From assembly GCA_933822405.4 (NCBI GenBank), contig CAKOGP040001224.1, positions 389,552 to 453,551 of the forward strand: a DNA stretch of 64,000 nt. Direction: 5' to 3'. The notes beneath the pieces were generated by a model. The model searched no databases, was not told the origin of the DNA, and saw only the letters and a list, made by a program, of their open reading frames with translations. Of the stretch, positions 9,529-19,400 are shown piece by piece (position 1 is the first letter of the stretch; each line of letters opens with the position of its first letter). The stretch comes from Cylindrotheca closterium. Taxonomy: Eukaryota; Bacillariophyta; Bacillariophyceae; Bacillariales; Bacillariaceae. The translations under genes were made by a program, and so were the position numbers.

Positions 9529-11172
9529 TTACTTTTGATTCAGCAACTCTTGAATCTTTGTGTGTTTCTCTTTTGGTGTCAAGCTCTTGTCGGCATGCAC
9601 GGCTTGGATAGCCTTTCGTCTCTTTGTTGCCTCGGACTCTTCTCCTTCCTGTTGCATTGGAGTTGTCGTTCTAACTACTGGTTTTGGACGCAAGGCAGCG
9701 ACTCGCTGCTGTTTCTCTGCTCCACTCAACGAGCTGTCCTTCAAAATGGCAGTGATGGCAAGTCGACGCTCGTTCAATGACATTTCCTGTACCGGCTCTG
9801 GTGCAGGTGTTGCTGCTGCTGCTGTTGGAGGCGCATCTTCGGCTTTGCCTTCACTTCTTGACATAGAACGGCTGGGCGAACGGGAATCATGTGATCTGCT
9901 CCGAGAACGGGAATATGATCTGCTGCGAGAACCAGAATATGATCTGCTGCGAGAGCCGGAATATGATCCACTGCGAGAACGGGAATATGATCTGCTACGA
10001 GAATATGATCCGCTGCGAGAACGGGAGTCATACGATCTGCTGCGAGAACGAGAATTGTATGATCTGCTACCAGATCGCGACATCGACCCAGACTTTGGCG
10101 ATTTTGACCCGCTGGCAGGGGAACCATCTTTATTCGGTAGAGGAGATCTATTCCAAGTCGGCTTGTCTACTTGAGCATCTCCAACGCTAGCTTTGGCGCC
10201 TGGTCTTGTTGGTGGCGGCGGTGGTGGTTTTGCCACAGAAGCTTGAGATTGAGCCTTGGCGGCAGCACGCTTTGCGGTGTAAGCCTCCTCTTCTTCCTTG
10301 TTTGCTTGATTCCAGATCTGATGAATAATCCTTCTGCATTCATCCACACCGGGATCATCTTCCTCTGTGTCAGTCACCATAGGTGCCTCTTTTTCCTTCG
10401 CTTGAGTTTTGGCTGGCTTTGGGGCAGCCTTTACTGCAGCTTTTGCTGGAGCAGGTTTTGGTGGTGGAGGTGGCGTTGCAGGTTTTGGTGGTGAATTTTT
10501 CGGGGCAGCACTTCCATCGTGGGAATCGGATGCAAAACTCTTTTCGTCCGAGTAGGAGCCTTTACCATAGCTAGCACTGCGGCTTGGGCTTCGACTGTAG
10601 CTACGGCTTGGGCTACGGCTGTAGCTTCTACTGCGACTTCGACTGTAGCTTCGGCTACGACTATAGCTTCTGCTTCCTGATCGAGAATAGCTGCGACTTC
10701 CTCTGGAACCTGGGCTGCGACTTCTTGACCTCGAGTAGGATCGGCTTCGAGATTTTGAATACGATCTGCTTGGAGACCTCGAGTAACTTCGAGATCCCGA
10801 CCTCGAGTAACTTCGGCTTCCTGATCTCGAGTAGCTTCGAGAGTAACTTCGGCTGCCCCGAGACCGGGAATAACTGCGCGAATAGGAACGAGATCTAGAT
10901 GGGGATTCTGGTGGTGTCTCTTTGGCAAGGACCTTTAGCTTTCCTTTGATACTCTTCAATTTGGCAAGCGTTTCTGGAACGGTGCTAGGGACAGCTTTGC
11001 CGTTGAACTTTAGTAGTTCCATTCCAACCTTTAGGTCCGGTGCAGCAGTGGCAATCTTTCCACCAGGTTGGATCACAGAGATAAAGATCCCATCTTTGCC
11101 GGCGATCTTTTTTATTCCAAGACCCAGGGCTTCATTCTTCTTCTTCTTGAAGGTAACAGTGACTTCCGCCAT
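9529..11172 (-). CDS. PDZ-domain protein with Ser/Arg-Tyr-rich repeats and duplicated C-terminal helical motif
   Basis: Single exon of 547 residues. Residues 1-85 look like a PDZ domain: GLGIKKIAGKDGIFISVIQP is a variant carboxylate-binding region and VGMELLKFNGKAV a typical later strand. Two tracts made mainly of SRSYSRS-type units follow (about 90-205 and 365-445), divided by a Pro/Ala/Lys-rich linker. There is no RRM, so it is not a classical SR splicing factor, though RS tracts usually are phosphorylated and promote nuclear or condensate association. The C-terminus holds two related helical units (about 467-494 and 517-545) of the pattern RR.AI.A...D.SL...EK..+I..L. The DNA of the RS tracts is a degenerate tandem repeat. 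Function unknown. Confidence 0.75.
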   Translation of the reverse strand: MAEVTVTFKKKKNEALGLGIKKIAGKDGIFISVIQPGGKIATAAPDLKVGMELLKFNGKAVPSTVPETLAKLKSIKGKLKVLAKETPPESPSRSRSYSRSYSRSRGSRSYSRSYSRSGSRSYSRSGSRSYSRSPSRSYSKSRSRSYSRSRSRSPGSRGSRSYSRSGSRSYSRSRSYSRSRSRSYSRSPSRSYSRSPSRSASYGKGSYSDEKSFASDSHDGSAAPKNSPPKPATPPPPPKPAPAKAAVKAAPKPAKTQAKEKEAPMVTDTEEDDPGVDECRRIIHQIWNQANKEEEEAYTAKRAAAKAQSQASVAKPPPPPPTRPGAKASVGDAQVDKPTWNRSPLPNKDGSPASGSKSPKSGSMSRSGSRSYNSRSRSRSYDSRSRSGSYSRSRSYSRSRSGSYSGSRSRSYSGSRSRSYSRSRSRSHDSRSPSRSMSRSEGKAEDAPPTAAAATPAPEPVQEMSLNERRLAITAILKDSSLSGAEKQQRVAALRPKPVVRTTTPMQQEGEESEATKRRKAIQAVHADKSLTPKEKHTKIQELLNQK

Positions 11173-11376
11173 TGAAACAGACCCCTACGAGACTTGATCT
11201 TTCGGTGTGCTTCAAAAGTGATGACTATCAAAGTCAATAAATGGAGTTCAATTGTCTTTTCGGAAGCTGCTTGTACTGCTCGTTTTCTGTTGAGGTGTGA
11301 AAATTTGGCCGCGCGCCGGCATTCGACGAAAACACTAAAAAAGTGCGATTTTCCGCGGGTTTCTATGAAGAGTGCG

Positions 11377-11425
11377 GTACCGGTACGATTTCGAGATTAT
11401 TCTGCCGTGCCGGTACCGGTACCGG
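11377..11425. repeat. cluster of ACCGGT palindromes
   Basis: Contains the perfect palindrome GTACCGGTAC at 11377..11386 and a longer perfect palindrome CCGGTACCGGTACCGG at 11410..11425. It lies about 200 bp upstream of the PDZ gene start (11172, minus strand) and directly borders the tandem duplication. It could be a protein-binding site or a repeat remnant. Confidence 0.6.
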
Positions 11426-11432
11426 TAGAGTA

Positions 11433-11713
11433 GAATGAATCAACAATTTTCAAGATGCTACCAGCAGTCTTTGTTTAATAAATAGCGAATCGGGTGAAAT
11501 AACAACTTATCATATTGCTATCAAGGATATCGCAAACATTCCACCATGCAGCTACGATTCTGCTGTACCAGTACCGGTAGAGTACCGGTAGAATGAATCA
11601 ACAATTTTCAAGGTGCTATCGGCAGTTTTGAATAAATAGTGAATCGAGTGAAATAAGAACTTATCATATTACGATTCAGGATATCGCAAACATTCCACCA
11701 TGCAGCTACGATA
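11433..11713. repeat. two-copy tandem duplication, about 155-bp period
   Basis: Copy 1 (11433..11559) and copy 2 (11591..11713) both begin GAATGAATCAACAATTTTCAA and share TAAATAG.GAATCG.GTGAAATAA, CTTATCATATT, and GGATATCGCAAACATTCCACC in the same order. Starts are 158 bp apart and ends 154 bp apart, so the copies differ by small indels and several substitutions. Each copy is preceded by CCGGTAGAGTA-type sequence. No protein-coding sense is visible. Confidence 0.85.
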
Positions 11714-11958
11714 TTGCCTTCGACTAGCGCAAGGCCCGAGATGAGCTCGTTTTGTTTTGAAAATCCCCCCAATTATAAATTATTTTAACAGCTATTACAA
11801 TTCGACAGCCTTCTTTACCTTGTTCAGGTTTCATTTTGTCATGGCGAACTGGTCTATTGGCATTTTCCATCTGAAGTAAGATTTTTGGGATTACATAGCT
11901 CCCAATTCCCCCTGTAATTGGTGCAACTTTGCTCCGCACTATATTGCTGCAGTCAGTC

Positions 11959-14900
11959 TCAATTGGATTTGGTTTGCTCCTGGTCGGCCATCGCCCCGAC
12001 TTCTGCCATCATTTTCAAAACCTCATCATCATCGACGGCACCAGCAGGGCCTTCACCTCCGGCGGACTGCTGCAGTTCCTTCATCATTCTAAGGCCTTCG
12101 TCGTCATCTGGCCCATCCGATGGAGCTACATCTTTTGTAGCAGCACTCTCCCCTGTTTCTACTTCCACTCCCATTTCTTGCATCATTCGCAACACCTCGT
12201 CGTCACCTGGGGTACCCTCCTTTTGCTTTCCATCTAACTCAGATGGCGGGGACTTGTCATTTTTCTTCTCTTCCTTCCTGTCTTCGTTTTTACCTTCCTT
12301 TCTCTCTCTCCTTGGCGATTTACCTGAGCTTCGGTGTGAACGAGTGGAAGTCCTCGAGGAAGTCCTTCGTCTGCTGCTGCTGGATCGCTTGCTTTCATCA
12401 CGCTTCATGGCTCCGCGTCTGCTTTCTTCACGTTTCACAGAACGGCTCGAGGATCGAGCGGGGCTCTTCGACATGCCGCTTCCGCTTCCACGTACTGACG
12501 CCGTTCTGCTAGTAGATCGTTCTCGTCGCGACGAACGTCCTGATGAACGTTCTCCCTTTCCTGATGATCGCGTTGAAGATTTCGTTGAGTCATCTCGTAC
12601 AGAAGCGGAACTGCCCTTAGGAAGATCTCGCTTGGGGCTTGTTGACCTCGGGCTTGTTGATATTCTTCCTCGCGCGGAGGCTGACCTACTAGTTGATCTC
12701 GCTCGTTCTGGACTCTTTGAAAAGTCCAACTTCGGTTGCCTGGTGCTGCTACCGGTAGACCGAGAGCTTTTCATCGAACGAGAAGAAGTCCCTCTTAACA
12801 TTGTGGTATCTCTTCCACGCTTGGGAGATTTTGATATATTTCTGCTGGAAGTAGACCTCACGGAACGCGACGACCGTGATGATTTTACGGATTTGCTATC
12901 GCCCACCAAGTTTCGTCTGGAAGAAGATCTTCTCTGCTTGCCGGAAGCCTTCAACAATGGATCGATGTAATCGTCTTCATGGTCTACTTCCAGAGCAATG
13001 TCCACGGCAAAGCCAGCAGATGAATTCTTTGAAGCAGCACCTGGATACGCATCCAACAGGAGTTGGAATACATTCTTGTACTCAAACTGCTCAAAATACT
13101 GAGGCACGTATGCTGGGGTTGCGGCAGCAATGTGAAGTGGATATTGATCCCCTTTCATCTTTTTGGTTACAGCATTGGGATACAAGGCCATGAGCAGTTC
13201 AACCATCAAAGGCGGGGTATCCGGATTGGAAAGTGCTGCGTGAAGCAAGTAGTCGTCCTTCGACGGCAGTTCTACGTGCCCCGTGTAGCAGAACCGGATC
13301 CAGAACTTCATCTTATCCCACCACTGATCCATCTCCGCTGGTATTTTCTTCTCTTCCAGCGCCAGGAGGAACAATGTCATGTTGGACTTTAGGAAAGTCC
13401 ATTCATCCTTATCAGGATCTAAATCCATGGCTTCATCGACAACCGATTCCCCATCGCGTGGTTGTCGTTCGTACATGAGCTTCAAAAAGTGAGTAGAAAT
13501 CATTCCGCGCCCTCGCTTCTTTCCAATTCCAGCTGGCTTTTGCACCAAGGCCGGTGGAGAGAGAGCGGAAGGATGCGATCGCAACAGGTGATAGATGACC
13601 GACAACTGTTCGACATCTTGTTCGTAAATGACTTGCGTTACCGCTTGCGCACGCCGCTTAGATTTCAATTCCTGCCATCTCTCGTCTCCAATCTTTTTCG
13701 CCGCCCACAACCCCGCATTTTTATTGAGACTGGGAAGAGCCGCCAGTTGATACGGAAACAATTTGGTGATCGGATCTCGTGCAGCTAGAGTGGGGACATC
13801 CCTTTGTATCAATGCATGAATGAATTCAATGGACTTTCCAGTGGCAATCGCATGATGCAAGGGTAGACGATGCTCAAATCGTTTGCGCACATTGGAGCGA
13901 TCCGTTGTAATGATAATTTTCAGCACTTGTTCCATGGGGGGCTCTGGCATGTCTAATTTCACGCCGACAAATTTAGAATGGGGAAAGAGATTGTATTTCC
14001 AGTTTTTGCAAATCAAGTGAATCAGTGCACATTTCAAAAACGGATGGAGCTCCTTGATCGACTCAGGATTTATGGCCATTAACAGCTGCACCAGCGACGG
14101 AGGCGTGTCAGAATTCGATAGAGCCGCTTGCAGCAAATGCTTATCAGCAAACTCCTTTTTGTACTCCTTGTCATTTTCATGACCACATAAACGTAGCAGA
14201 CATTTGATCTTGTTCCACCATTCTTGGGTGTAGAGACTTCTCTTGAATTTGCCCTGCAAGGCATGGCTCTCCATTTCTTCCCGGTACGACATGTTGCGAC
14301 CTTCCAAGGTTCGGCATCCTATTTGGTAGTGATCTGTCAAGATTTTGCGGGCTGCCAACAGAGATTCTTCTTTCTTGACAGGAAAGTGGTGCAAGAGCAG
14401 CTGCAAGTTTTTAATGGGATACGAACGTTGCATGAACAGGCGGAGAGCACCAGCAGCCAGACTGGGATCAGTGTGTAACATTCCTTGACAGGCCATGATA
14501 GAGACCTCCACCACACCTGGGGGGGCTGCATGTTCCAAAGCTTCCAGAAGGAGCGTGCGCTCTTCTTGTATGAGGACTTTACGACGACTCGAATAGCTCA
14601 AAAGAATGAATTTGACCTTTTCCCAATAGACTTCCTGTCGTTCTTGCCATTCCATATCTGACTTCCCGCGTGGAAGTCCCCAATACAAAGTTGGATTTCC
14701 CATATTCTCCTTGGTTCGTTGCGTAGCCCGTTCTACCGCATACCACAAGGCAGTTCGTTTGTTCAAGTCGAGTTGCTGCATATGATGAAAGTTGGATCGA
14801 ATACACCGATCAACAATCTGGGTGTTACGTTCATGAATGGTAGCCAAGTGAAGCGGAATGTATCCCCGTTTGTCTGCAACAAGAGCTGCCTTGCGTTCAG

Positions 14901-15321
14901 AAAAGCATAATCGAACAATCAGCCTATCTGGAGCCAAGTTGGCGATGGCTGCATGAAGCGGAGTTTGACCCAGAGCATCCACTCCAAGCAAAGGAGTTTT
15001 GGGAATCTCTTCCTCTTCTTCTTTCGGCTTTTTAACTTTGTCTTTCACCCAATGGGCTGCCTTCACAACTCGGAGTCGTCGGGGCTTCTTTTCTTTCTTT
15101 GATTTGTACTTCTTGAAATCGAATTGCTGCAGCATAAACAAGAGTGAATCCCAATCTCGATTCTCAACCGCCTTGTGCCAATCCGAATCCGGATCCTCGT
15201 ATGTTTCCACAACCTCATCTTCATCTGGAGCGAGTTTGACATCCTCTTTCTCTTCCTCCTTTGGCTTCTTGGAATCCTGCCACTCGGAGTAGAGCTCGAA
15301 GAGGGCACCAACACCCGACAT
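11959..15321 (-). CDS. large ankyrin-repeat protein with Ser/Arg/Lys-rich tail
   Basis: Single exon of 1120 residues. The N-terminal 850 residues are divergent ankyrin-type helices; clear units include DALGQTPLHAAIANLAPDRL, KRGYIPLHLATIHE, RLPLHHAIATGKSIEFIHAL and YPLHIAAATPAYVPQYF. Repeated HAALSNPDTPPLMVELLMA-type segments (about 395-415 and 705-725) show internal duplication, as in diatom-specific ankyrin families. Residues about 860-1020 are a Ser/Arg/Lys-rich disordered tail (SSRSMKSSRSTGSS type). The last 90 residues hold three copies of an acidic-then-hydrophobic motif, DDEVLRMMQEMG, DDEGLRMMKEL and DDEVLKMMAEVG. Likely a cytoplasmic scaffold; partner unknown. Confidence 0.8.
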   Translation of the reverse strand: MSGVGALFELYSEWQDSKKPKEEEKEDVKLAPDEDEVVETYEDPDSDWHKAVENRDWDSLLFMLQQFDFKKYKSKKEKKPRRLRVVKAAHWVKDKVKKPKEEEEEIPKTPLLGVDALGQTPLHAAIANLAPDRLIVRLCFSERKAALVADKRGYIPLHLATIHERNTQIVDRCIRSNFHHMQQLDLNKRTALWYAVERATQRTKENMGNPTLYWGLPRGKSDMEWQERQEVYWEKVKFILLSYSSRRKVLIQEERTLLLEALEHAAPPGVVEVSIMACQGMLHTDPSLAAGALRLFMQRSYPIKNLQLLLHHFPVKKEESLLAARKILTDHYQIGCRTLEGRNMSYREEMESHALQGKFKRSLYTQEWWNKIKCLLRLCGHENDKEYKKEFADKHLLQAALSNSDTPPSLVQLLMAINPESIKELHPFLKCALIHLICKNWKYNLFPHSKFVGVKLDMPEPPMEQVLKIIITTDRSNVRKRFEHRLPLHHAIATGKSIEFIHALIQRDVPTLAARDPITKLFPYQLAALPSLNKNAGLWAAKKIGDERWQELKSKRRAQAVTQVIYEQDVEQLSVIYHLLRSHPSALSPPALVQKPAGIGKKRGRGMISTHFLKLMYERQPRDGESVVDEAMDLDPDKDEWTFLKSNMTLFLLALEEKKIPAEMDQWWDKMKFWIRFCYTGHVELPSKDDYLLHAALSNPDTPPLMVELLMALYPNAVTKKMKGDQYPLHIAAATPAYVPQYFEQFEYKNVFQLLLDAYPGAASKNSSAGFAVDIALEVDHEDDYIDPLLKASGKQRRSSSRRNLVGDSKSVKSSRSSRSVRSTSSRNISKSPKRGRDTTMLRGTSSRSMKSSRSTGSSTRQPKLDFSKSPERARSTSRSASARGRISTSPRSTSPKRDLPKGSSASVRDDSTKSSTRSSGKGERSSGRSSRRERSTSRTASVRGSGSGMSKSPARSSSRSVKREESRRGAMKRDESKRSSSSRRRTSSRTSTRSHRSSGKSPRRERKEGKNEDRKEEKKNDKSPPSELDGKQKEGTPGDDEVLRMMQEMGVEVETGESAATKDVAPSDGPDDDEGLRMMKELQQSAGGEGPAGAVDDDEVLKMMAEVGAMADQEQTKSN

Positions 15322-15553
15322 GTTCTTGAGCTATTGTTTGAACTCAAGTGCTGGTCAACGGAAGCTGTCACGCATTCGTTCGCCATCCACTGGGACATTT
15401 TTGAAAAAGCGTCCGAGTCAGTCGACTGTTGCGACTCCCTACTCATCGATCAAGTCGAACGCCCTTCAACCACAAAGATCGATCAATCCATCATCGAGCA
15501 CATCACAAACGCTCTTCTGTTGTTTGTCAGCACTGTATGATCATATCCAACAA

Positions 15554-16360
15554 ATGAAGCCAATTACACTCTTCACTTGGATCTTAGTGTCAACGGCCAT
15601 ACTGCTTGGTCAAACTCAAGCTTTCCACATTTCTCACTCCTCCGTGAAGTCGTTGATTGCGACTCCAATTATATCAAAGAAGCCTGATCCTCGTCACCCT
15701 TTGAGCCATGTCACTCGCATCCAACCTCTGCACCTTGCCAAGGATTCGTCTGGTGGAAAGGGTGAACTCACGAAGATTGACCCTTTGGTGAAGGATGTCG
15801 GTCTTCTGACTCGCCGATTGTCATGGCTTTCTTGGTGGTCCCAACTCATTTTGACAACTGTTTCAGCGGTCACTCTTGTGTTTGCTCGCAACGTGATTCG
15901 GCAATCCCATCCCTCCATTGCGGCAGCTAATAGCTTACCAAACTTTGTCTTGGCTGGAGGTGGCATCGTCGCTGGCTATGCCTCGCTATTCTGGACCTGG
16001 GCTTCGCGACGATTGGCTCGTCGACTCTTGCGCAAGCCTACCACCAAAATACAATCTGCCAACATGCTGCGAAGTACCATCAAAGTTGGGCTCACACTCA
16101 ATATTATTGGAATGCTGTTCACAATTGTCGGAGCAGAGCAGATTGTAGGTGCATTGGCGATCAAAGTTTTGACTACGTCCCGGACGCTGGCCATTGATCA
16201 GTCCTCTTCACTTATTCAGCCTCTAGATATCTTGGTGGTTCAAGCAAACACCAACACTCTTTTCAGTCACTTTACAAGTCTTGTGGCATTGCTCTATTTG
16301 GCAAAACAATTATGTAAACTTGACCCACCCTCTGTGGAAGGTGACGAAAGAAGCCGCTGA
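15554..16360 (+). CDS. plastid-targeted DUF3611 / TIC21(PIC1)-like membrane protein
   Basis: The frame is open from 15320, but the ATG at 15554 starts a clear signal peptide (MKPITLFTWILVSTAILLG) ending at QTQA-F, the Ala-Phe junction of diatom plastid presequences, so I take this start (268 residues). After a transit-like region come RRLSWLSWWSQLILTTVSAV, four membrane segments, and DILVVQANTNTLFSHFTSLVAL, which I recognise as the DUF3611 signature. This family includes the chloroplast inner-envelope protein TIC21/PIC1, linked to protein import or iron transport. The gene is divergent from the ankyrin gene with 232 bp between starts. Family assignment rests on memory of the motif. Confidence 0.72.
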   Translation: MKPITLFTWILVSTAILLGQTQAFHISHSSVKSLIATPIISKKPDPRHPLSHVTRIQPLHLAKDSSGGKGELTKIDPLVKDVGLLTRRLSWLSWWSQLILTTVSAVTLVFARNVIRQSHPSIAAANSLPNFVLAGGGIVAGYASLFWTWASRRLARRLLRKPTTKIQSANMLRSTIKVGLTLNIIGMLFTIVGAEQIVGALAIKVLTTSRTLAIDQSSSLIQPLDILVVQANTNTLFSHFTSLVALLYLAKQLCKLDPPSVEGDERSR

Positions 16361-16458
16361 ACACAACTGAATTAAGCATAATCAAGTCTCAAATAATCTC
16401 AGATGTATTTACTCAATATGTTTTTATGTAGTTATTATCTATTAGTTGTGAACAGCTC

Positions 16459-19400
16459 CTAGTAGATCGTTGAGTCTTGAGAAACGGTGCGTTGGAGACG
16501 CAGACTTCCTGATTCGCCAATTGCAGCTCGTAGCTGAAGAGACGAATGATAGTTGTCGGTGGCATGCTGAAACCGAATAGAAACACTTCCGGCCAACATC
16601 ATTGTTCGAATCGTTGCAGCAGTCTCTTCGTCAACTTCTTCCAAACAGAATCGGAGACATGAAGTCGAATCGCCACCAAAGTCATTCTTGTAGACTTCAC
16701 ATATCTTTGGCAAAATCACAGTATTCGTTCGTGCATCCACATATACTTCCTTTCGTAAGAAGATACTGGAAGCCAAAGTCAGCTGTTGCTCGATATCGTG
16801 TGGCTTCAAAACTGGTATGGATCTTGGGCAGGAAGAATCTCCCGTGCTCTGTGGTGTAACGGAGAAATGACATGTTAGTGACGCATTGACTGAATACATA
16901 TGCAAATCAAAATAGATAGTGACAAACGTACCAGAATGAAATTAATTCTTGGGTCCTTGAAATCAAGCGCATAGTGCCTAAAAGTGTTTGACTTCTTAGA
17001 CACATCTGGGTATGGAGGCTTTAAGTTGCCTGGTCGAGACATCTTGCCACGAATAACGCAGCAGTACAGCTCTGCAAGCGAGAACACATCATTTCCAATC
17101 TCGTAACATGAAGTTCTCATGAAGTCGTTCATGTTCTTCTTATCCAGTGGACCGTTCATCGAGAGTAACATAGCATGCTGCAACAGACAGTGGTATATAT
17201 TTGCAAATAGACAGAACGCATGCTTGCTTGAAAGGTCAATCTCGTCCAACGGAATGAGTCGCAAGCGACTGGTAAGATCCAAGAATTCAACAAAGGAGTC
17301 AGGTTCCTCCTCAAGCAAACGAAGGTCAAAAGAGAGCGACTTGGACAGAATGTTTTCCACAAATGCAATGCCATCAGCTCCGGAAGATAGGCCATCAAGA
17401 TTGATATCAAAGGCCATACGTCTACCATTTAGTACGCTTCGTTCCTTTAGAGCCTTACTCCCACAGGAAACTTTAGCCCACTTCAGTAGCAAAATGAATA
17501 CAGTGAGATGTAATCCAAACACAGTACACAACTTTTTGAATTTTTCACTAACCTTTCCAGCTGAAGTTGACAAGGAAGAATTCGATAGTGTTTGAAATCC
17601 TTGCCAAAAGCGTGCATTCCTGAGTAGGGAAGCAGTTTCCTCGGCTGATGGCAACTCTCGTCGGTCAGTAATGAAGAGACATTAAAACAAAAATTACTTC
17701 GGAAACGTACCTGATTTGGTCTGCTTATCAGCGGCCTCCTGCAACACATTTCCGAAAGTGTCCCGCGAATCCTCGTCTCGGAAAGCAACATAGTGACAAA
17801 TCCAGGCTGTTTCCAGAACCAGCAAGTGGAAACCTGGAAGCGGGGACACTGTGCCGGCATCAAGAGGGCGCACCTTTCGAATATCGATAAGAGCAATTTC
17901 GAGACATGGTGATTTTGTCGAAGGTGCATAAATGGACACACAGGTATCATAGATTCCAAGCCATTCTTCGCGCCAGTGACTTTCCCACAAGCACCTTGCA
18001 CCAAGGCTTTCATGCATGAGTTTACCTCTAATCTTGTTTTCCGGTTCTGGGGCGACCCCAAGCTATGATGCGAAGAAGAGATATGAGAAAAGTGCGCAAT
18101 ATACACCATCATCACTGCAACGAATGACACACCTGCACTGCCGTTCCTTCCAGGAACCATCTATCTTGCTCAGCTTCATGAGCAACTTGTGAAACTAACA
18201 CGTCGTTGAACTTTTTCCATTCAGATGACTTGTAGGGAACACATGACATTCGCGAAAGCACCCTTGATGCTATACGACAAGACTGCTCAGGTGCGCATAA
18301 TTCGCCTGCGAGGAAGCTAAGGTTTTTCTGTTTTTCAATTTTTTCAATCTTCTTCCTGTTACACCGTCCGTGGAAAAGTAGAGATAACATAATTAGTCTT
18401 TCTTTCGCGTTGAAGCAGCACAGCATACGGTCAAGAGCCTACTCACATAGTCTTCTTGGAAAGCTCCAATCGAGCCTTTGCTCCTTGAAGTTTCTTCGCT
18501 TTTGGCTCACTTTTCGGCGGCTTTCTCTTTGTAATAGGTGCAATAACTGCCTGTCCTGCCATTTTCCCAGCCGACAGTGTTCCCTTAGCAACGTATTTTC
18601 CGGTACCTACTGCGGCCTTAGTGGTTCCATACACGGTCTTTGCAGCAAACTTTCCAGTACCAACTGCAAGCTTTCCAGTTCCAACTGCAGATTTTACAGC
18701 AAGTTTTCCAGTTCCAACAACTGTACTCTTTGTTGCGCTTTTGGCGGTCTTTGCTACCTTGCCGATCAATCGCTTGCCTCTAGTCACGCGGCCTGCTTTT
18801 GGTGACCGTTGTGCTGATTCTTCTTCAAATATTTCTTCATCCTCAGATTCGTCCGACTCACTAACTGCTTCAAGAATTTCGATCTCTTCTTGGCTTCCGT
18901 TCAGCTTCAGCTCCACATCTTCAGCATACTCGTCCAATTCAATATCTTCATCCAGCGAAATGTCATCGTCGTAAAAATCGACGTCAAACGATTTTCGCCT
19001 GTGGGTGCTGAATTGAATGCTGGACGTCGCCGACTTGGTCACAGACGTGCTGCTCTTCCCCACCATCATGATTCTAGCCAACTCTCTACCTGTCCTCAGA
19101 CGAGCAAACGTTCTAGTTGTGTTGGCAGGACCTGATAAAGAGACGTCGTCATCTCCAGCCTCAGCCGCTGCATCCTCGCCCTGCGCCTCAGAATGAGTTA
19201 CGCGAACAACATATGTGAGCTGTCGAATTCGTTCTGTTCGATTCATCGTTTCAATCCAAGCAGGGACATCTACGTGACAATGGTCTTCAGAAAATACGAG
19301 CTTTTCGATCGGCAGTACATCAGCAGCGTCAGCGGGCTCCTCGTCTCTCGAAGCAGATCTACTGGGTGACAGTGTCATTGGAGGAGCTATGGCCATTGGC

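Larger units (their letters stand above)
11173..11958. other. intergenic region between PDZ and ankyrin genes
   Basis: This 786-bp stretch is upstream of the minus-strand PDZ gene and downstream of the minus-strand ankyrin gene. It holds the ACCGGT palindromes and the two-copy duplication listed separately. I see no gene in the remainder. Confidence 0.6.

Noticed and set aside
9560..10174. 204-codon plus-strand frame with REREYDLL repeats
   Set aside because: Antisense shadow of the SRSYSRS repeats of the PDZ protein.
11918..12970. 350-codon plus-strand frame rich in Arg/Leu/Asp
   Set aside because: Mirror of the Ser/Arg tail of the ankyrin protein on the other strand.
15320..15553. 78-codon upstream extension of the DUF3611 protein
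   Set aside because: Would place the signal peptide internally and overlap the ankyrin gene start; the Met at 15554 fits plastid targeting better.
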